Source: CAVWQV01 sp963757115 (GTDB taxonomy: Bacteria; Pseudomonadota; Alphaproteobacteria; Acetobacterales; Acetobacteraceae). From it: a stretch of DNA of 64,000 nt. Below the pieces are notes generated by a model. The model did not search any database. It was not told where the DNA came from and saw only the letters and a list, made by a program, of their open reading frames with translations. Where the stretch lies: the NCBI GenBank assembly GCA_963757115.1, contig CAVWQV010000006.1:124001-188000 (forward strand). The letters are read 5' to 3'. The position numbers and the translations under genes are program-made. Below, piece after piece: positions 49,033 through 59,320 of this stretch; the stretch's first letter is position 1, and each line of letters begins with the position of its first letter.

Positions 49033-50103
49033 GTGAGTGTCGCAATCGTCACCGGGGCCGGCGGCCTGGTCGGTTCTGAAGCCGTGCGGTTCCTGTCGGA
49101 GCAGGGCCTTTCCGTCGTCGGCATCGACAACGATACGCGTGCTCGCCTGTTCGGCGACGCGGCCACCACGCGGCCGGCCTGGTCGGGGCTGCAACGTGAC
49201 CTGCCCGGCTACACCCATCTTGACGTCGATATCCGCGACGCGGCGGCAATCGAGGCGCTCTACGCGAGGCACGGGCGCGACATATCGTTAGTCGTGCATG
49301 CGGCGGCGCAGCCGTCGCATGACTGGGCCGCGAACGAGCCGTTGACGGATTTCACCATCAACGCCCACGCGACGCTGCTGCTGCTGGAAACGACGCGTAG
49401 GCACTCTCCCGAGGCCGTTTTCGTCTTCTGCAGCACAAACAAGGTGTACGGCGACACGCCCAATCGCCTGCCGCTGACCGCCCTCGAGACAAGGTGGGAG
49501 CTGCCTCAAGATCATCCCTGGTTCCGCGGCATCGACGAGACCATGAGCATCGACGGTACGATGCACAGTTTGTTCGGCGTTTCGAAATGCGCGGCTGATC
49601 TGATGGTGCAGGAATACGGGCGGTATTTCGATCTGCCCACCGCCTGCTTCCGCTGCGGCTGCATCACCGGGCGCGGCCAAGCCGGTGCTAAGCTGCACGG
49701 CTTCCTGTCCTACCTCGTGCGGTGCGCGGTAGACGACACGCCGTACACGGTGATCGGCTACGAGGGGAAGCAAGTTCGAGACAACATTCACTCGAGCGAT
49801 CTAGTGAGCGCGTTCTGGCATTTCTTCCGAGCTCCGCGCGCGGGTGCCGTCTACAATATCGGCGGCGGCCGCAGCGCCAATTGCAGCGTCCGGGAGGCGA
49901 TCGCGGTCGCCGAGCGACTGACCGGCCGGCCGATGCGCCATAGCTATCAGCCCGAGAACCGCGCCGGCGACCATATCTGGTGGATCAGCGACACCGGCCG
50001 TTTCCAGACCGATTATCCCGAGTGGCGGATCACGCGCGGGATCGACGAAGTGATGGCTGAGATGCACGACGCTTTCGCCGAACGAGCGCTGCGTGGTGAA
50101 TGA
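49033..50103 (+). CDS. NAD-dependent sugar-nucleotide epimerase/dehydratase (CDP-paratose 2-epimerase-like)
   Basis: A 356-residue extended SDR. VAIVTGAGGLVGSEAV (GxxGxxG) is at the N-terminus, with AAAQPSHDWA, FCSTNKVYGDTPN (Ser/Thr and Asn-Lys-Val-Tyr) and DNIHSSDLVSAFWHF. At the usual YxxxK site the sequence is HSLFGVSKCAAD, so the catalytic Tyr position is Phe. The overall layout resembles CDP-tyvelose/paratose epimerases, which act on surface-polysaccharide sugars. GTG start, 27 bases after upp. It overlaps the GT25 gene by 11 bases, supporting a role in surface sugar assembly. Confidence 0.8.
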   Translation: MSVAIVTGAGGLVGSEAVRFLSEQGLSVVGIDNDTRARLFGDAATTRPAWSGLQRDLPGYTHLDVDIRDAAAIEALYARHGRDISLVVHAAAQPSHDWAANEPLTDFTINAHATLLLLETTRRHSPEAVFVFCSTNKVYGDTPNRLPLTALETRWELPQDHPWFRGIDETMSIDGTMHSLFGVSKCAADLMVQEYGRYFDLPTACFRCGCITGRGQAGAKLHGFLSYLVRCAVDDTPYTVIGYEGKQVRDNIHSSDLVSAFWHFFRAPRAGAVYNIGGGRSANCSVREAIAVAERLTGRPMRHSYQPENRAGDHIWWISDTGRFQTDYPEWRITRGIDEVMAEMHDAFAERALRGE

Positions 50104-50884
50104 CCATATCGCGCTGCCGGGCCTGCCCATTTTCGTCATCAACATGGCCCGTGATGTCGAACGCCGCCGCTACATGACGGGTGTGCTCGGCGGGCTTGGC
50201 CTTGAGGCGGAGTTCGTCACTGCCGTGGACGGGCGGCAACTCAGCGACGCCGAACGCTCCGTCTACGATCGAGACCGCGCGTTGCGGACCTACGGAGTGG
50301 AGATGATGCCGAGCGAGATCGGCTGCTATCTCAGCCACCACCGCCTGTACCAGCGGATGGTGCGCGACGGGATCGAGGTGGCGCTGATTTTGGAGGATGA
50401 CGTCCGGATCGAGCCGACCTTACCCACGGTAGTCCGCGATCTGTTAGCCTGCCCGTTCACTGACTGGCTTGTGGTGCGCCTCGACTGCAAGCGTCGCCAC
50501 GTGGCCGATCCCGACACCGACAAGCTGCGCGGCCGGCGCGTAGCCGAACTCAGCGGCGGGGCGGCGCTGTACCGCTTGCACACGCATATCCTCGGGGTCG
50601 GGGCATATCTGATCCGGCGCGAGGGGGCGAAGCGCATGATCGCCTACGGAACCCGGGTGTTTATGCCGATCGACCACACGATGGATCGGTTCTGGGAGAA
50701 CGGCATCCTGCCCTACGTCGTGCGGCCCTTCCCAGTGAGCCAGGGCGATGACTTCGGCACGCACAGCGCGGGCCGCACCACCGACCGCCGCCGAAGCCAG
50801 CCTTGGCCCGTCCGCGCGCGCAGGCGCCTGCAGCGCTTGCGCGATGGGGTGAGAAAGCGGGCATTCAATCTGACGTATCGATAG
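50093..50884 (+). CDS. Glycosyltransferase family 25 (LPS-type)
   Basis: 263 residues. LPIFVINMARDVERRRYM is at the start, with MMPSEIGCYLSHHRLYQRMV, the divalent-metal motif ALILEDDVRIEP (EDD) and HTHILGVGAYLIRREGAKRM. GT25 proteins add hexoses to lipooligosaccharide or other glycans at the cytoplasmic face. The C-terminus is very basic (RRRSQPWPVRARRRLQRLR), which could contact membrane. The GTG start overlaps the epimerase gene by 11 bases, so the two form a coupled pair. Confidence 0.82.
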   Translation: MVNDHIALPGLPIFVINMARDVERRRYMTGVLGGLGLEAEFVTAVDGRQLSDAERSVYDRDRALRTYGVEMMPSEIGCYLSHHRLYQRMVRDGIEVALILEDDVRIEPTLPTVVRDLLACPFTDWLVVRLDCKRRHVADPDTDKLRGRRVAELSGGAALYRLHTHILGVGAYLIRREGAKRMIAYGTRVFMPIDHTMDRFWENGILPYVVRPFPVSQGDDFGTHSAGRTTDRRRSQPWPVRARRRLQRLRDGVRKRAFNLTYR

Positions 50885-50942
50885 TCGGCAGAGCGTCGCT
50901 TCTCGCCGGCCCCGTCGCGAGAAGGAGCCGGAGACGCAGACG

Positions 50943-51920
50943 TCAGCTCGTGATCACGCCTTTGCCGATTATCTTCCGATCGATGACGGCCTGCACGGCG
51001 TCCGCCGCCCGCTCCAGCGGGAAGCGGTGGGAGATGTAAGGCCGGAGCTTGCCTTCGCCCGCCAAGCGCAGAAGTTCGGCCATGTTCGCGGCCCACTGGT
51101 CGGGATCGTGCATGGCGAGCCCGCCGATCCAGACGCCAAGCGCCGCCGCGCCCTTGACCAGTAGGTGGTTGGTCTTGGCCAACGCCGGCGGGCCCGCCAG
51201 AAATCCCAGGATCAGCAGCCGCGCACCCCAGGGTGCCAGGCATCGCGTGCTTTCGTCGAACACCTCGGCACCCAGCGGGTCGTAGACGATGTCGACGCCG
51301 CGTCCGCCGGTCAGCTCCTTGACCGCATCGCGGAAGCGGCCGTGGTAGTCGATCGCATGATCGGCACCCTGCTCGAGGCAAACCCGGCGCTTCTCCTCCG
51401 TTGCCGCCGTCGCGATCACCCGAGCGCCGAACAACTTGGCGATCTGGATGGCGGCGATGCCGATACCGCCGGCTGCACCGTGGATCAGCACCCACTCTCC
51501 CGGTTTCATCCGACCGCGCTGCAAGAGCGCGTAGTACGAGGTGGTATAGGCGCCGGGAAACACCGCCGCTTCCTCCACGGCCATGCCGGCCGGCACCGGA
51601 TGGCAGGCATCCTCGCGCGCATTGGCGAGCTCACAGAACGCGCCCCCGGAGTGCCGGCTCATCACCGTGTCGCCCACCGCAAAACGGCTGACATCGGGGC
51701 CAACCGCGACCACTCGGCCCGCCGCCTCGCCGCCGGGGATGAACGGCGGCTCCCGTTTCGTTTGATACGTTCCCGCGATCATCATCACGTCTGGATATTG
51801 CACGCCACGCGCGGCGATGCGCACCTGCACCTCGCCTTGGCCCGGCGCCGGGGGATCGGGCACGTCGCGAACCGCCAGCACCTCGGGGCCGCCGAAGCGG
51901 TCGCAGAGAACGGCCCTCAT
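50943..51920 (-). CDS. NADPH:quinone oxidoreductase (zeta-crystallin-like, MDR)
   Basis: A 325-residue medium-chain reductase lacking the structural zinc site. VLCDRFGGPEVLAVRDVPDP is at the start, then GVQYPDVMMIAGTYQ, PFIPGGEAAGRVVAVG, AYTTSYYALLQRG, the nucleotide-binding LIHGAAGGIGIAAIQIAKLF and YDPLGAEVFDEST. It reduces quinones or enoyl-type substrates with NADPH. The ATG (51920) overlaps the stop of the SDR gene upstream by 4 bases, so the two are coupled. Confidence 0.87.
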   Translation of the reverse strand: MRAVLCDRFGGPEVLAVRDVPDPPAPGQGEVQVRIAARGVQYPDVMMIAGTYQTKREPPFIPGGEAAGRVVAVGPDVSRFAVGDTVMSRHSGGAFCELANAREDACHPVPAGMAVEEAAVFPGAYTTSYYALLQRGRMKPGEWVLIHGAAGGIGIAAIQIAKLFGARVIATAATEEKRRVCLEQGADHAIDYHGRFRDAVKELTGGRGVDIVYDPLGAEVFDESTRCLAPWGARLLILGFLAGPPALAKTNHLLVKGAAALGVWIGGLAMHDPDQWAANMAELLRLAGEGKLRPYISHRFPLERAADAVQAVIDRKIIGKGVITS

Positions 51921-52741
51921 CGGCCCGCCCAGACGAAATTGCGGGTAAGCTCCGGCCAGCCCGCGGGCGCGCCGGAGGCGGCGGCAGCCTCGGCGTCCGG
52001 CAACGCCGGATCCCAGTGTGCGGCGACGAAGCGCCGGCCGGTAACGTCGGCGGCGGCTTCGGAAAACAGGTAGAGCATCGGATGGGCCATCCGTTCCGGC
52101 CGGATCATCTGCTCGCGGGCCAAGCCGCAGTTGTCCGGCACCATCGGCGTATCGGTCGGGCCGCCGGGTACCACCACGTTGGCGGTGATCCCACTTCCCT
52201 TGAGCTCGCCCGACAGGCTCGCCGTCCAGGCTTCCAGCCCGGACTTCGCCGGCCCGTACGGGGAAAATCCGGGGTTGAGCATAGTGAAGAAGCTGGTCGT
52301 GACGTTGACGATCCGGCCCCAGCCTTGCGCTCGGAAACGCGGCACGCAGACATGCGCCATGAAGAACGCCCCGGTCAGGTTCACCGCGAGCACGCGCTGC
52401 CACGTCTCCGGCGAAATATCCTCGATCTGTACCGTTCGCGTGAAATGGTCCTGGCTCACCAGGCCCATGCCGAGCCCCGCGTTGTTCACGAGCGCATCCA
52501 CCCGGCCGAAGTGCGCGATCGCCTGCTCCACGCCGTTCCGGCAGGCATCGTAATCGGACACGTCGAGAGCCACAGGCAGCACGCTTTCGCTGCCGGCCAG
52601 TGCTTCGAGCGCGGCGCCGGGCAAGTCGGCCGCGGCCACTCTCATCCCCGCCTCGGTAAATGCGCGGACCAGCGCCCGACCGATGCCTCCGGCAGCCCCG
52701 GTCACGAGGACGACTTTGCCCTTGATGTCTGACGCGACCAT
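51917..52741 (-). CDS. Short-chain dehydrogenase/reductase
   Basis: A 274-residue SDR. VVLVTGAAGGIGRAL (TGxxxGxG) is followed by ALDVSDYDAC, ALVNNAGLGMGLV, the catalytic Ser in IVNVTTSFF, and Tyr/Lys in FSPYGPAKSGLEAW. The start at 52741 has GGGAGG 5 bases upstream, so longer frames are rejected. It is first in a two-gene operon with the quinone oxidoreductase and divergent from the acyl-CoA synthetase (145 bases), whose pathway it may serve. Substrate unknown. Confidence 0.86.
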   Translation of the reverse strand: MVASDIKGKVVLVTGAAGGIGRALVRAFTEAGMRVAAADLPGAALEALAGSESVLPVALDVSDYDACRNGVEQAIAHFGRVDALVNNAGLGMGLVSQDHFTRTVQIEDISPETWQRVLAVNLTGAFFMAHVCVPRFRAQGWGRIVNVTTSFFTMLNPGFSPYGPAKSGLEAWTASLSGELKGSGITANVVVPGGPTDTPMVPDNCGLAREQMIRPERMAHPMLYLFSEAAADVTGRRFVAAHWDPALPDAEAAAASGAPAGWPELTRNFVWAGR

Positions 52742-52886
52742 CTTCGCCTCCCACCCTGACGTGCTCACCATAACGTCGTAACGCCGTATTTGCCGAACGC
52801 CGATCGGTGTCCGCCTCAACGCTCCGCCGATTGACACGTTCGGGGCTCCGACTACGGTTCTGCGAAGGTCCAGGAAGGAAACGCGC

Positions 52887-55011
52887 GTGAGCACCCACCC
52901 GCTCGAGAGTTTCTTCTGGCCAGGCTCCATCGGCATTCTCGGCGCGTCCCCCGACACAAAGCGCATCCGCGGGCTGTTGCTCAGTCATCTCCGTCACACC
53001 GGCTGGGACGGGGAGATCCTGCCGATCAACCCGAGCTACCAGGAGATTGACGGACTGCGCTGCTATCCGAGCGTCGAGGCCGCCGGCGGCGCGCTCGACA
53101 TGGTGGTTATTGCCATCCCGGCTGCGGCGGTTAACGCGGCCGTCGCCGATTGCGCGCGCAACGGAGTGAAGAACGTCGTCATCATCAGTTCGGGCTTTGC
53201 CGAGGAGGGCTCCGCGGCGGCCGACGAGCAGGCGGCACTCGCCGCCATCGCCAAGCGCAGCGGCCTCCGCATCGCCGGGCCGAACTGCGAGGGCTACTTC
53301 AACGCGATCAGCCGCGCGTCCACCACCTTCAGCCCGACGGTCGAGCCGCCGACGAGCGAGCCGCCTGCGCTCGTATCATCGAAGCGCATCGCGGTCGCGG
53401 CGCAGAGCGGCGGGAATCGGTTTCTCGTTGTTCAACCGCGGCAAGGCGGTCGGGCTCGGCTTCAGCTACGTGATCTCGACTGGCAACGAGGCCGACCTCA
53501 CGATTGCCGACTTCCTCGAATATATGGTGCAGGATCCGCGCACGGACGCGGTCATGCTGTTCCTCGAGGCGGTACGCGATCCGGCGCGCTTCATCGCCGC
53601 CGCTGCTGAGGCGCAGCGCCGCGGCAAGCCCATTATCGCGATCAAGGTCGGGCGCTCGGAGGCCGGGCAGCGCGCCGCCGCCTCGCACACCGCCTCGCTC
53701 AGCGGCTCGCACACCGCCTACCGCGCGGTGTTCGCGCGCTACGGCATCATCGAGGCCGACGATCCCGACGAAGCCATCGCAATCGCCGGCGTGCTCGCCA
53801 CCTGCCCGCTGCCAGGTGGACGGCGAGTGGCGGTGAGCACCGTCTCCGGCGGCGGCGGGGCGTGGGTGTCCGACGTGCTGACCGCCAATGGGCTGCGCCT
53901 GCCCACCCTGTCGCCCGAGCTACAGGCGAGCATCCGCGCCTTCATCCCGGCGTACGGCTCCGCTCAGAATCCGGTCGATACCACGGCGCAAGGTGCCAAT
54001 ACCGGGCCGATGCAGATGCAGGCCTTGGAACTGCTGGAAGCGGCCGACGAGGTCGACGCCGTGGTGCTCGTCAGCTCGCTTTCCAGCGAAACGCGGGCGT
54101 TGTTGGATGCGGCGCGTGTCAGGCCCATGCTGGACCGGCAACGAAAACCGATCCTCGCCTGGAGCTACACGCTGCCTTCCCTGCATGGCCGCAACACGGT
54201 CGCACGTTGCGGCATCTTCCTCCATTCGGACCTTCGGGCACTCGGGCAGGCAATCGGCAAGATCGCGGGCTTTGCGGAAGGGCTGCGAACGCCGTTCGAG
54301 CCGGGCCCGGAGCGCATCGCGGCGGCAACGCTTCCGACTGAACTGCCGCGCGTCGTGACCGAGCATCGGGTCAAGGCGCTGCTTGCGCCGTACGGCCTGC
54401 CGGCCTCGGCGGAGCGCCTCGCACGGAGTGCCGCCGACGCGGCGGACGCGGCGGCGATGCTCGGCTTTCCCGTCGTGCTCAAGATCCAGTCGCCCGACAT
54501 CCCGCACAAGACGGAGGCCGGCGGTGTCCGTCTCGGGCTCGCCGACCGCGCCGGGGTGGAGGCCGCATATGGAGAAATCGTGGCAGCGGCCGAGCGCTAC
54601 CGGCCGGGCGCGGTCATTGAGGGCGTGCTGGTGCAGCGCATGGCGCCAAGGGGATACGAGATCGTGGTCGGGGTGGTGAACGACCCGACCTGGGGGCCGA
54701 TCGTGATGACCGGGTTCGGCGGCACCACGGTGGAGCTATTCGGCGACGTCGCGCATCGCCCGGCCCCCGTGTCGGAGGCCGAGGCGGCGGCAATGCTGCG
54801 CGGGCTTCGCTCGGCCCGTCTCCTCGACGGCTTTCGTGGCGCATCGCCCGTTAGCCCGATCCCGCTCGCGCGTCTGATCGCCCGGGTCTCCGAGGCCGCG
54901 ATCGACCACCGCGATCGGATCGCCGAGATGGAATTCAACCCGGTGATTCTTCACGCGGACGGTTCGGGGCTGACCGTCGCGGATGCGCTGATGCTACTGA
55001 AAGAGCGCTGA
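52887..55011 (+). CDS. ADP-forming acyl-CoA synthetase (acetate-CoA ligase family), one frameshift
   Basis: About 708 aa. The N-terminal CoA-binding Rossmann part has FFWPGSIGILGASPDTKRIR and GLRIAGPNCEGYFNAI. The phospho-His-type ligase part has SHTASLSGSHTAYRAVFARY and GGGGAWVSDVLTANGLRLP. The ATP-grasp part has ADAAAMLGFPVVLKIQSPDI, HKTEAGGVRLGLAD and MTGFGGTTVELFGD. The frame slips near 53415, where GGCGGGAATCGG carries one base too many. Removing it joins AAQSGG to IGFSLFNRGKAVG. It converts acyl-CoA plus ADP to acid plus ATP, or the reverse. The acyl group is unknown. Confidence 0.85.
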
Positions 55012-55014
55012 GGT

Positions 55015-55399
55015 TCAGCTCCGTTCCAGCAACTCGATGCTGACATTCTCCGGCCCGCGCAGGAAGGCGATACGGATGCCGGGGCGCACCGTCGTGGGCT
55101 CGAGCTCGAACTTCGCGCCTTTCGCCTTCAGCTCGGCGACGGCCGTATCGATGCCCTCAACCCGCAACCCCGAGATGCTCGAGTCCGAGATAGGGCGAAG
55201 TCGGCGCTGTACCCGTCCGGTCCTCCCGCACCGGGGCGATGAACACGGTCAGGCCGCAAAGATTGAGATCGATGCGCGGCGAACCGTCCGCCTGGGTCGA
55301 GCGGATCACCTCTGCCCCGAACATCCGTTCGTAGAAGGCGGCGGTCACCTCGGGGTCCGGGCTGCGCAGATGCACGTGATCATAGGTGAATCGGGCCAT
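55015..55399 (-). CDS. VOC-family (glyoxalase-like) protein, one frameshift
   Basis: A 128-residue vicinal-oxygen-chelate protein: MARFTYDHVHLRSPDPEVTA, FYERMFGAEVIRSTQADGSP, IDLNLCGLTVFIAPV and YLGLEHLG. After one extra G near 55173 (GGGGTTG for GGGTTG), LRVEGIDTAVAELKAKGAKF and FLRGPENVSIELLERS follow, with a stop at 55015. His8-type metal ligands and the final Glu (VSIELLE) fit the fold. It follows the broken permease gene by 11 bases and is co-directional with the ABC importer, so it may be part of that operon. Confidence 0.75.
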
Positions 55400-55410
55400 T
55401 CGATATCTCC

Positions 55411-56420
55411 TTAGACGCTGCTCCGCCGGGATTCGGCCTGTGGTCGTCGGAGGGGCGTTGTTGGGACCGTGGACCGGCGGCGCCGGTCACCAAGCTGCTG
55501 GTCGGCAAGCACGCCAAGCAGGATCACCGTCCCCATGACGGCGAAATTCAGCGAACTCGGGATGCCCAGGATGTTCGACCAGGTTCTGCAGCACCTGCAG
55601 CAGCGCGGTGCCCAGCACGATGCCGAGGATCGAGCCCTCGCCGCCGCGCAGGCTGCAACCGCCCAGCACGGCGGCGGCGATCGCATAGAGCTCGTAGAAA
55701 TTGCCGAACGAGCTCGGCGAGACCGAGTTGGTGTAGAACACCAGCAAGATGGTCGAGATGCCGGCCAGCCCGCCGCTGATGATGTAGGCGCCGGCGACCA
55801 CGGCCCGGTGCGGATGCCGGAGAAGCGCGCCGCTTCCTCGTTCTTGCCGACCGCAAAGAGATAGCGGCCGAACACCGAGCGGTGCAGCACCACGCCCATG
55901 ACGGCCGCCACGACGATCAGCAGCATGAAGGTGTGCGGAATGCCCCAGCTGCGCCCGGAGGCGAGCCAGCCCGAGCCGCGTCGAAGTCGTCGCCATAGCC
56001 GAAGCCCATCGTCGCGTCGTCGGTGTAGTAGCGCGCGGCGCCGCGATAGATCAGCAGGCCGCACAAGCGTCACGACGAAGGGCTGCAGCCGCGCGCGTGC
56101 ACCAGGAAGCCCTGGAGCGCTCCGAGCACGAGGCCCGCCCAGCACGATCGCGGCAGCGCGAGCGGCCAGGGGAGGCCGATGGTTGACCAGCAGGTCGATG
56201 AACACGACGCCGAGCAGCGCGAACATCGAGCCGACCGACAGGTCGATGCCGCCGGTGATGATCACTAAGCCCTTCGCCGATGCTGAAGATGCCGAACAGG
56301 CCGATCAGGTTGGCCATGTCGAGCAGGTTCACGCCCGAAAGGAACAGCGGATTGAGCAGCGCCGTGATGCCGCCGACCACGACCAGCAGCGCCGCCAGGC
56401 CGAGTTCCTTCTTGCGCCAT
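55411..56420 (-). pseudogene. Ribose-type sugar ABC transporter permease (RbsC-like), many frameshifts
   Basis: About 336 codons starting near MARRKELGLAALLVVVGGI at 56420. Motifs in shifting frames: NPLFLSGVNLLDMANLIGLF, TGGIDLSVGSMFALLGVVFI, RYLFAVGKNEEAARFSGI and SSLNFAVMGTVILLGVLADQ. This is the typical BPD-type permease with about ten helices that carries a pentose or hexose through the inner membrane. At least seven indels break the frame. The ATG overlaps the stop of the ATPase gene (56420-56422), so it was the third gene of the importer operon. Confidence 0.75.
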
Positions 56421-57962
56421 CACGCCGCCGCCTCCGGTTCGAGCGCCTGGCCGATCGCCAGGCGCAGCACGTTGTATTCGCTGAACTGCGGCGCGCTCGA
56501 GCATGCCGGCGATCTCGCCTTCGTGCATCACCGCGATGCGGTCCGCGACGCCGATCACCTCCTCCATGTCGCTGGAGATCATCAGCGATCGCGACGCCCG
56601 CGATCGGCGAGGCCGCGCATCAGCGCGTAGATCTCGCCCTTGGCGCCGACGTCGATGCCGCGCGTGGGCTCGTCGAAGATCATCATGCGCGGCTGCATCG
56701 ACAGCCACTTGGCGAGCACCACCTTCTGCTGGTTGCCGCCCGGACAGCGTCACCGCCTGCGTGATATCGGCGACGGCGCCCTGATCGTCAGGCTCGTCGC
56801 GCTGCTCTGCGCGAGCGGCGCCGCTCGGCCGCGCGGTCGATCAGCAGCATCCGCGCATAGCGGTGCACAGCTGGCGAGCGTGACGTTCTCGGCGATCGGC
56901 ATCTCGAGCACCAGCCCCTCGCGCTTGCGGTCCTCCGGCACGAGATAGATGCCGTGCGCGATCGCCTCGCGCGGCGAGCGGATGCGAACAGCGCTTGCCT
57001 ATCCAGGCGGATCTCGCCGCCGAGCATCGGGTCGATGCCGAACAGCGCGCGGGCGAGCGAGGTGCGGCCCGAGCCGACCAGCCCGGCAAGTCCGAGGATC
57101 TCGCCCCGCCGCAGCGAGAACGAGACGCGGCCGGTCGGGAAAGGCCGGGGTGACGAGGCCGGCGATCGTGCAGCCGTCCTCGCTGCGGCGGCCGCTGCGG
57201 CGGCGATGTAGAGCGACTTCAGGTCGCGCCCGATCATCAGCCGGATCATCGCCGCTTCGTCGATCTCGTCCCGCGGTCGAGCTCGCCGGCCACCGCGGCC
57301 GTCGCGCAGGCAGACGACGCGGTCGGCGCAGGTCTTCACCTCGCCCAGCCGGTGGCTGATGTAGATCACCGCGATGCCGTGCCGCCTTCAGCTCGGCGAT
57401 CACCTGCAGCAGCCGCTCGGTCTCCGACAGGGTCAGGCTGGAGGTCGGCTCGTCCATGATGATGACGCGCGCCTCGATCGAGAGCGCCTTGGCGATCTCC
57501 ACCATCTGCCGCTGCGCGATCGACAGTTCGGCGACCGGGGCGTCGGGCGCGAAATCGGCGCCGAGACGCAGCAGCAGCGGGCGCGACCTGCGCGTGCAGC
57601 CGGCGATTGCTGACCAGCCGCAGCGGCGCCGCCGGTGAGCGGCTCGCGCCCGATGAACACGTTGGCGGCGACGTCGAGGTTCTCGAAGAGGTTGAGTTCC
57701 TGGTGCACGAAGGCGATGCCGGCGTCGCGTCGCCTCCGCGACCGTCAAGCGCGGCGTGCGCCACGCCGTCGATGCGGATGGTGCCGGCGGACGGCTCGGT
57801 GACGCCGCCGAGGATCTTCATCAGCGTGGACTTGCCGGCGCCGTTCTCGCCGATCAGCCCGAGCACCTCGCCGCGCCCGGACCGCGAGGCTGACCGTCAT
57901 CGAGCGCCATGACGCCGGGATAGCGTCTTGGTGATGCCCACGAGATCGAGCAGGTTCACCAT
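56420..57962 (-). pseudogene. Ribose-type sugar ABC transporter ATP-binding protein (RbsA-like), many frameshifts
   Basis: A double ABC cassette of about 514 codons. It starts MVNLLDLVGITK at 57962, with Walker A LGLIGENGAGKSTLMKILGG, PNCRSRSGRWW/LSIAQRQMVEIAKALS (signature region), IIMDEPTSSLT (Walker B) and VIYISHRLGEV. The second cassette has EILGLAGLVGSGRTSLARAL and PEDRKREGLVLEMPIAENVT, and the gene ends AIGQALEPEAAA. The frame changes at least ten times across 1.5 kb. The layout matches RbsA/MglA-class importers, between the binding-protein and permease genes. Confidence 0.77.
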
Positions 57963-58017
57963 CCAGAGGCGGCTCCGCAGCTGCCGCCTCTGGGCACGCG
58001 CACTCGCGTGACGCGAC

Positions 58018-58998
58018 TCACTTCGTGAGCAGCTGCTTCATCGAGGTCTGGAACTCCGCGACGTTCGACTTGTCGATGACGCGGGTCGGGATGATGATCA
58101 GCTTGTTGGCGGGGATGAAGGACTTGTCGCCCTTCGATGTACTTGATCATGTCGATCATCGACTGATAGCCGAACTCGTACGGCTGCTGCACGATGGTCG
58201 ACAGGATGGTGCCGTCGGCGACGCCGCGCAGGGTCTGCGGGTCTTCGTCGAAGCCGACGATCTTGATCTTCCCGGCCTTGCCCGGCTTCCTTCACCGCCG
58301 TGTAGATCTGCGGCGTGTTGTAGGAATAGAGGCCGACAAGGCAGTCGATGCCCCCCTTGGCAAGCGCGTCCTGCACGTTCGACTTTGCCTTGGCGAAATC
58401 CACGCCGTCGGTGCGGATGTCGACGATCTCGATCTTGCGTGCCGGCGATCGCTTCCTTGATGCCCTGCACGCGCTCGCGCGCGTTGTCGGCATCCATGGT
58501 GCCGACGAACATCATGACCTTGCCGCCGTTCGGCAGCGCCTTCTTGATCTCCTCGCCTGCCTGCACGGCCCGGCCGCGACGTTGTCGGTGCCGATATAGG
58601 CGACGCGGTTGCGATTGCGGCGCGTCGCTGTCGGTGGTGAACAGCACGGCCTTGGCGGCGACCTTGTTGAATTCCTCGGTCGAGTTCTTCGGGTCGATGG
58701 CGGAGATCGAGACGCCGGCGATGCCGCGCGCCAGCAGGTCGTCAAGCTCGCGCCGCTGCTCCGCCGCGGTGGCTTGCCCGGTGACGATCACCTCCATCTC
58801 GTAGTCGGGGTGCTCCTTCTGCGCCTTCTCGACGCCGCGACGGGCGATGGTCCAGAAATCGGCCGCGGCGTTGGTGACGAGAGCGAGCGACTTCTTGCCC
58901 TGGGTAGACGCGCCCTGAGTGTTTTGGGCCGCAGCGCCGGCGCACCCTACGCCGAGCGCAATCAGGCTCGAAAACAGCAGCGTCAAGCCTCGTTTCAT
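58018..58998 (-). pseudogene. Periplasmic sugar-binding protein (RbsB-like), several frameshifts
   Basis: About 326 codons with an intact first third: signal peptide LLFSSLIALGVGCAGAAAQ, then KSLALVTNAAADFWTIARRG, EVIVTGQATAAEQRRELDDL and AGVSISAIDPKNSTEEFNKV. The frame then shifts through VAYIGTDNVAAG, KVMMFVGTMDADNARERVQG, DIRTDGVDFAKAKSNVQDAL and YSYNTPQIYTAVKEAG, ending NVAEFQTSMKQLLTK at 58018. It is a LacI/ribose-type binding protein feeding the ABC importer. Its own sugar cannot be named. First gene of the importer operon. Confidence 0.78.
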
Positions 58999-59320
58999 TC
59001 GTTCTCCCCCCGGAATCCCAGCTTGGCTGGTTCTTCGCAGACCCGCACGATCCCAGCGTCGCGCGTTGCTGCGAGTGAGCCTACCGCCGACTACCTAGTG
59101 CCGTCCATCGCTTGCGCGAGTTGGACCAGATCGCCCGGTTTGACCCCGGGGGCTGCGATTGTCGAGCAGGGCATCCACCGCCGTGCGAGCAAACCCCGAC
59201 GACCAGGACAACTAAGCCCTTGATCGCGACGGCGCGCGCCCGGTCCCCCGAAATTGGGAGAACCAGGCGCCCACGCGGGAGAATCAGAGGCCGGAACCCG
59301 CGGCCGCACCGTCCCGCAGC
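58999..59320. other. Intergenic stretch upstream of the sugar importer
   Basis: 322 bases. The segment next to 58998 should hold the importer promoter, and CCCCCC/GGGGGG near 59010 may be its ribosome site (GGGGGAGAACGA before the ATG). On the minus strand at about 59095-59180 there is a protein-like tail (GVKPGDLVQLAQAMDGTR then stop) without any start or body, probably a gene remnant. Nothing else is recognised. Confidence 0.4.
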
